The notes below the pieces were generated by a model. It searched no databases. It was not told the DNA's origin and was given only the letters and a program-made list of their open reading frames with translations. Of a stretch of 64,000 bases of DNA, positions 54,962-64,000 are shown piece by piece (the stretch's first letter is position 1; the number at the start of each line of letters is the position of its first letter). The stretch covers positions 5,580,498-5,644,497 of the forward strand of contig NZ_CM001514.1 of the NCBI RefSeq assembly GCF_000263715.2. The letters run 5' to 3'. The stretch comes from Pseudomonas synxantha BG33R (GTDB taxonomy: Bacteria; Pseudomonadota; Gammaproteobacteria; Pseudomonadales; Pseudomonadaceae). The translations under genes were made by a program, and so were the position numbers.

Positions 54962-55273
54962 TTAGCCGAGGCTGATCTGTACTTCCACACCGGCCGCCAG
55001 ATCGAGCTTCATAAGTGCATCAACGGTTTTATCCGTTGGCTGGACGATGTCCAGTACGCGCTTATGAGTACGGATCTCGTACTGGTCACGCGCGTCTTTG
55101 TTGACGTGCGGGGAGACCAGAACGGTGAACCGCTCTTTACGGGTAGGCAGTGGAATTGGACCACGCACTTGAGCACCAGTACGTTTCGCGGTTTCCACGA
55201 TTTCCTGGGTGGATTGGTCGATCAGGCGATGGTCAAAAGCCTTCAACCTGATACGGATTTGCTGATTTTGCAT
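54962..55273 (-). CDS. rpsJ: 30S ribosomal protein S10 / NusE
   Basis: 103 residues: [20 protein letters not shown], the loop [20 protein letters not shown] and the end [14 protein letters not shown]. It is both a 30S head protein and the NusE antitermination factor. First gene of the S10 operon. The tuf terminator lies between it and tuf, so the operon needs its own promoter in 55274-55370. Confidence 0.98.
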
Positions 55274-55370
55274 TGGATTTCAGACTCCGGCTGCTATTCC
55301 CACCGGGCGCAATACGCCCGTTAAAAGGAGGCGCAATTCTATAGACGCCCTAGATAGGTGTCAACCCAAT

Positions 55371-55397
55371 AAAAAAGCCCCCGCTAAGCGGGGGCTT
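55371..55397 (-). terminator. Intrinsic terminator after tuf (end of the str operon)
   Basis: Stem AGCCCCCGC/GCGGGGGCT around a tight TTA-type loop, with an A6 run on the plus strand that reads as T6 in the direction of tuf. It lies 34-60 bp after the tuf stop and separates the str and S10 operons. Confidence 0.9.
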
Positions 55398-55430
55398 TCT
55401 CAAAACATCAAAGCTCACTCAAAAGAGAGA

Positions 55431-56624
55431 TTACTCGATGATTTTAGCTACAACGCCAGCACCAACGGTACGGCCGCCTTCACGGATTGCGAAGCGCAGA
55501 CCGTCTTCCATTGCGATGGTTTTGATCAGGGTAACAGTCATTTGAATGTTATCACCTGGCATTACCATTTCAACGCCTTCTGGCAATTCGCAGTTACCGG
55601 TCACGTCAGTAGTACGGAAGTAGAACTGTGGACGGTAGCCTTTGAAGAACGGAGTATGACGACCGCCTTCTTCTTTGCTCAGAACGTAAACTTCTGCGGT
55701 GAACTTGGTGTGCGGCTTGACCGAACCTGGCTTAACCAGAACCTGGCCACGCTCAACGTCGTCACGCTTGGTACCACGCAGCAGAACGCCGCAGTTCTCG
55801 CCAGCACGACCTTCGTCGAGCAGCTTGCGGAACATTTCAACACCGGTGCAGGTGGTGACGGTAGTGTCACGCAGACCAACGATTTCCAGTGGATCCTGAA
55901 CGCGAACGATACCGCGCTCGATACGACCAGTCACAACAGTACCGCGACCGGAGATCGAGAATACGTCTTCGATTGGCATCAGGAACGGCTTGTCGGTCAG
56001 ACGAACTGGTTCTGGGATGTAGCTGTCCAGAGTTTCAACCAGTTTACGAACGGCAGTGGTGCCCATTTCGTTTTCGTCGTTGCCTTCCAGAGCCATACGA
56101 GCAGAACCGATGATGATCGGAGTGTCGTCACCTGGGAAGTCGTAAGTGCTCAGCAGGTCGCGCACTTCCATCTCAACCAGTTCCAGCAGCTCAGCGTCGT
56201 CTACCAGGTCAGCCTTGTTCAGGAAAACCACGATGTACGGAACGCCAACCTGGCGGGACAGCAGGATGTGCTCACGAGTTTGTGGCATCGGACCATCAGC
56301 GGCCGAGCAAACCAGGATCGCGCCGTCCATCTGGGCAGCACCAGTGATCATGTTCTTCACATAGTCAGCGTGACCTGGGCAGTCAACGTGAGCGTAGTGA
56401 CGAATAGTCGAGTTGTACTCAACGTGCGCGGTGTTGATGGTGATACCACGAGCTTTTTCTTCTGGTGCGCTGTCGATCTTGTCGAAGTCAACACGAGCCG
56501 AACCGAAAACTTCGGAGCAGACGCGAGTCAGAGCAGCGGTCAGAGTGGTTTTACCGTGGTCAACGTGGCCGATGGTGCCAACGTTTACGTGCGGTAGGGA
56601 ACGATCAAATTTTTCTTTAGCCAC
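55431..56624 (-). CDS. tuf: Elongation factor Tu
   Basis: 397 residues. GTPase motifs: [15 protein letters not shown] (G1), [15 protein letters not shown] (G3) and NKADL (G4). Domains 2 and 3 follow, with [12 protein letters not shown] and the end [17 protein letters not shown]. It delivers aminoacyl-tRNA to the ribosome. Pseudomonads usually have a second nearly identical copy beside the rplK genes. 30 bp after fusA; terminator downstream. Confidence 0.98.
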   Translation of the reverse strand: MAKEKFDRSLPHVNVGTIGHVDHGKTTLTAALTRVCSEVFGSARVDFDKIDSAPEEKARGITINTAHVEYNSTIRHYAHVDCPGHADYVKNMITGAAQMDGAILVCSAADGPMPQTREHILLSRQVGVPYIVVFLNKADLVDDAELLELVEMEVRDLLSTYDFPGDDTPIIIGSARMALEGNDENEMGTTAVRKLVETLDSYIPEPVRLTDKPFLMPIEDVFSISGRGTVVTGRIERGIVRVQDPLEIVGLRDTTVTTCTGVEMFRKLLDEGRAGENCGVLLRGTKRDDVERGQVLVKPGSVKPHTKFTAEVYVLSKEEGGRHTPFFKGYRPQFYFRTTDVTGNCELPEGVEMVMPGDNIQMTVTLIKTIAMEDGLRFAIREGGRTVGAGVVAKIIE

Positions 56625-56654
56625 GACAATTAACTCCTTGCCTAAAGGACTGAA

Positions 56655-58760
56655 TCAGCCTTGTTTTTTGGATACAGTTTCAGCGATGTGCGCCGGAGCT
56701 GTGTTGTATTTTTTGAATTCCATAGAGTAGCTTGCGCGACCCTGGGACATGGAGCGAACGTCGGTCGCATAACCGAACATCTCACCCAACGGAACCTCGG
56801 CGCGAATCACTTTGCCGGAAACCGTGTCTTCCATACCCAAGATCATGCCGCGACGACGGTTAAGGTCGCCCATGACATCACCCATATAGTCTTCAGGTGT
56901 AACAACTTCTACCGCCATGATTGGCTCAAGCAACTCACCACCGCCCTTCTGGGCCAGTTGCTTGGTTGCCATGGAAGCAGCCACCTTAAACGCCATCTCG
57001 TTGGAGTCGACGTCGTGGTAAGAACCGTCAAAAACGGTTGCTTTCAGGCCGATCAGCGGATAGCCGGCAACAACACCGTTCTTCATCTGCTCTTCGATAC
57101 CCTTCTGGATAGCAGGGATGTATTCCTTAGGAACCACACCACCTACTACTTCGTTCACGAATTGCAGACCTTCCTGACCTTCGTCAGCAGGAGCAAAACG
57201 GATCCAGCAGTGACCGAACTGACCACGACCGCCGGATTGACGAACGAACTTGCCTTCGATTTCACAGTTCTTCGTGATGCGCTCACGATAGGAAACCTGA
57301 GGCTTACCGATGTTGGCTTCGACGTTGAACTCACGGCGCATCCGGTCAACCAGGATGTCCAGGTGCAGCTCGCCCATGCCAGAGATGATCGTTTGACCAG
57401 TCTCTTCATCAGTCTTGACGCGGAAAGATGGATCTTCCTGAGCAAGCTTGCCCAGAGCGATACCCATTTTTTCCTGGTCATCCTTGGTCTTAGGCTCTAC
57501 GGCAACCGAGATAACCGGCTCCGGGAAGTCCATGCGAACCAGGATGATTGGCTTGGCAGCGTCGCACAAAGTCTCACCAGTGGTGACGTCCTTCATGCCG
57601 ATCAGGGCCGCGATGTCACCAGCGCGTACTTCCTTGATCTCTTCGCGAGCGTTTGCGTGCATTTGCACCATACGGCCCACGCGCTCTTTCTTGCCTTTAA
57701 CCGAGTTGATCACGCCGTCGCCGGAGGCCAACACGCCCGAGTAAACGCGAACGAAGGTCAAAGTACCCACGAATGGGTCTGTAGCGATCTTGAACGCCAG
57801 AGCCGAGAACGGCTCGTTGTCGTCAGCATGACGCTCCATCTCTTCTTCCTCGTTATCAGGGTTGGTACCCTTGATAGCAGGAATGTCGGTTGGAGCAGGC
57901 AGGTAGTCGATAACGGCATCGAGAACCAGGGGAACACCCTTGTTCTTGAAGGAAGAACCGCAAACAGCCAAGACGATCTCACCAGCGATAGTACGCTGAC
58001 GCAGAGCGGCCTTGATTTCCACGTTGGTGAGTTCTTCACCTTCGAGGTATTTGTTCATCAGTTCTTCGCTGGCTTCGGCAGCAGCCTCAACCATGTTGTT
58101 GCGCCACTCGTCAGCCAGCTCCTGAAGCTCTTCAGGGATAGGCTTGCGAACAGGAACCATACCTTTGTCGGAATCATTCCAGTAAACAGCTTCCATGTTG
58201 ATCAGATCGATCTGACCCTGGAAGTTGTCTTCGGAACCGATAGCCAACTGGATAGGCACCGGAGTGTGACCCAGACGCTGCTTGATCTGACCGATCACGC
58301 GCAGGAAGTTGGCGCCAGCACGGTCCATCTTGTTTACATAAACAAGACGTGGAACGCCGTACTTGTTGGCTTGACGCCATACGGTTTCCGACTGAGGCTC
58401 AACACCCGAGGTGCCGCAGAACACAACGACAGCGCCGTCGAGTACACGCAGGGAACGCTCAACTTCAATAGTGAAGTCTACGTGGCCCGGGGTATCGATT
58501 ACGTTGAAGCGATGCTCGTCTTTGTACTGCTTCTCGGAACCTTTCCAGAAGGCGGTAATAGCAGCAGAAGTAATGGTAATACCACGCTCCTGCTCCTGAA
58601 CCATCCAGTCTGTGGTCGCGGCGCCGTCATGCACCTCGCCCATTTTGTGACTTTTGCCGGTGTAAAACAGTACGCGCTCGGTGGTGGTGGTTTTACCAGC
58701 ATCCACGTGAGCGACGATACCGATGTTACGGTAGCGGCTAATCGGAGTAGTACGAGCCAT
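56655..58760 (-). CDS. fusA: Elongation factor G
   Basis: 701 residues, five domains. GTPase motifs are [28 protein letters not shown] and NKMDRAGA; the domain IV tip and the domain V end ([23 protein letters not shown] [12 protein letters not shown]) are present. It moves tRNAs and mRNA after peptide-bond formation and acts in ribosome recycling. In the str operon between rpsG and tuf with 30-bp gaps. A long antisense open frame opposite it is a codon-usage artefact. Confidence 0.98.
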   Translation of the reverse strand: MARTTPISRYRNIGIVAHVDAGKTTTTERVLFYTGKSHKMGEVHDGAATTDWMVQEQERGITITSAAITAFWKGSEKQYKDEHRFNVIDTPGHVDFTIEVERSLRVLDGAVVVFCGTSGVEPQSETVWRQANKYGVPRLVYVNKMDRAGANFLRVIGQIKQRLGHTPVPIQLAIGSEDNFQGQIDLINMEAVYWNDSDKGMVPVRKPIPEELQELADEWRNNMVEAAAEASEELMNKYLEGEELTNVEIKAALRQRTIAGEIVLAVCGSSFKNKGVPLVLDAVIDYLPAPTDIPAIKGTNPDNEEEEMERHADDNEPFSALAFKIATDPFVGTLTFVRVYSGVLASGDGVINSVKGKKERVGRMVQMHANAREEIKEVRAGDIAALIGMKDVTTGETLCDAAKPIILVRMDFPEPVISVAVEPKTKDDQEKMGIALGKLAQEDPSFRVKTDEETGQTIISGMGELHLDILVDRMRREFNVEANIGKPQVSYRERITKNCEIEGKFVRQSGGRGQFGHCWIRFAPADEGQEGLQFVNEVVGGVVPKEYIPAIQKGIEEQMKNGVVAGYPLIGLKATVFDGSYHDVDSNEMAFKVAASMATKQLAQKGGGELLEPIMAVEVVTPEDYMGDVMGDLNRRRGMILGMEDTVSGKVIRAEVPLGEMFGYATDVRSMSQGRASYSMEFKKYNTAPAHIAETVSKKQG

Positions 58761-58790
58761 AAAGCCCTCGCAAAATTAGTGAAGCTAAAA

Positions 58791-59282
<492 letters not shown>

Positions 59283-59379
59283 TCAGGTTCGCTCGGAATC
59301 GGTGCCCTTTCGGGACGCCTCCGACCTTACTCTTATCGACTCAGAAAATAAGATGATTCAGGTTTACAAAAAGCCGCTA

Positions 59380-59751
59380 CTACTTAGGCTTCTTGGTACC
59401 GTACTTCGAACGACCCTGGTTACGACCTTTAACGCCGGAAGTATCCAAGGAGCCGCGTACGGTGTGATAACGAACACCTGGCAAGTCTTTTACACGACCG
59501 CCGCGGATCAGTACCACGCTGTGCTCTTGCAGGTTGTGGCCTTCACCGCCGATGTACGAGGAAACCTCGAAACCGTTGGTCAGACGCACACGGCATACTT
59601 TACGCAGTGCCGAGTTAGGTTTTTTCGGCGTGGTGGTATACACACGGGTGCATACGCCACGACGTTGCGGGCAGTTCTGCAGCGCAGGTACGTCGGATTT
59701 CTCGACGATACGCTTACGCGGCTGACGTACCAGCTGGTTGATAGTTGCCAT
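59380..59751 (-). CDS. rpsL: 30S ribosomal protein S12
   Basis: 123 residues: [20 protein letters not shown]. The decoding-centre loops [13 protein letters not shown] (with Lys43) and [14 protein letters not shown] (Lys88 region) are wild type, so no streptomycin-resistance change is evident. First gene of the str operon; the 216 bp between it and rpoC must hold its promoter, though no clear -35/-10 pair or terminator was found by eye. Confidence 0.98.
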   Translation of the reverse strand: MATINQLVRQPRKRIVEKSDVPALQNCPQRRGVCTRVYTTTPKKPNSALRKVCRVRLTNGFEVSSYIGGEGHNLQEHSVVLIRGGRVKDLPGVRYHTVRGSLDTSGVKGRNQGRSKYGTKKPK

Positions 59752-59967
59752 CTACTAGCTCCACTGTTGTCTTGCGACGCTATTGTCTTGCAAGAAAAGC
59801 AAAATGGCAGGAACGAATTCCCGCCAAATTTAGGGGTACAAGAGTCTAAAGAGGATCTTGTCCCCAGTCAAGGCAAGGCCCCGACCTCCCCTCGCGCCGA
59901 ACCGGGGCAAAAATGCCTCGATCCGACGAACGGGAGTGTCAGGGCCCAGACTCATCTATCGCAGAAC

Positions 59968-64000
<4,033 letters not shown>

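Noticed and set aside
59752..59967. Intrinsic terminator between rpoC and rpsL
   Set aside because: GC-rich self-complementary pieces exist, but none has a clean stem followed by a T run in the reading direction.

Overview
The window is chromosomal DNA of a Pseudomonas of the fluorescens group. Evidence: GC-rich coding sequence, REP/REPIN hairpins of the type abundant in fluorescens-group genomes (core GTGGGAGGGGGCTTGC), and gene order matching P. aeruginosa at both ends. From memory, bases 1-5924 follow the order PA4061-PA4068 (ybbN, hypothetical, Zur-type ABC operon, oprG, epimerase). Bases 34267-64000 follow PA4232-PA4269 (ssb, MFS, uvrA, ftnA, katA, then the alpha, spc, S10 and str ribosomal operons, ending inside rpoC). 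No tRNA, rRNA, CRISPR array or prophage was seen.

Layout. 1-5924: co-chaperone tail, a four-gene operon (His-rich periplasmic protein, ABC ATPase, FtsX-type permease, DUF3299 protein) behind a strong Zur-like palindrome, an OmpW/OprG porin behind an Anr/FNR-like box, and a nucleotide-sugar reductase-like gene. 6092-12525: Lhr-type helicase and a YbiO-like mechanosensitive channel. 12526-13329: a non-coding repeat region in which a 525-bp element with 19-bp perfect terminal inverted repeats interrupts one arm of a REPIN and is flanked by a 10-bp direct repeat. 13330-17234: DUF72 protein plus the ybhP-clsB-ybhN membrane-lipid genes. 17238-21678: hydrolase/DUF3182 pair, GlxA-type regulator divergent from an isochorismatase-like hydrolase, and tam.

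21821-34162 is the most interesting part: a MocR-type regulator, divergent from a run of co-directional genes encoding an SGNH-type protein, a 27-residue cationic peptide, a haem-oxygenase-like di-iron enzyme, an amidinotransferase, a LysE exporter, a NodU/TobZ-type carbamoyltransferase, a 47-residue membrane peptide, a class III aminotransferase, a formyltransferase and two more LysE exporters. This gene set, including two ORFs under 150 nt and several exporters, matches what I recall of the gvg cluster of P. fluorescens WH6, which makes the oxyvinylglycine 4-formylaminooxyvinylglycine (germination-arrest factor). The chemistry fits: an N-oxygenase candidate, a formyltransferase, a PLP enzyme and amino-acid exporters. 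Roles of individual genes here are inference.

34267-64000 is the housekeeping block. uvrA has a LexA-like box, the ferritin next to katA lacks the haem-ligand methionine, and the spc operon contains an unusual 208-bp gap between rpsN and rpsH with three terminator-like hairpins in a row.
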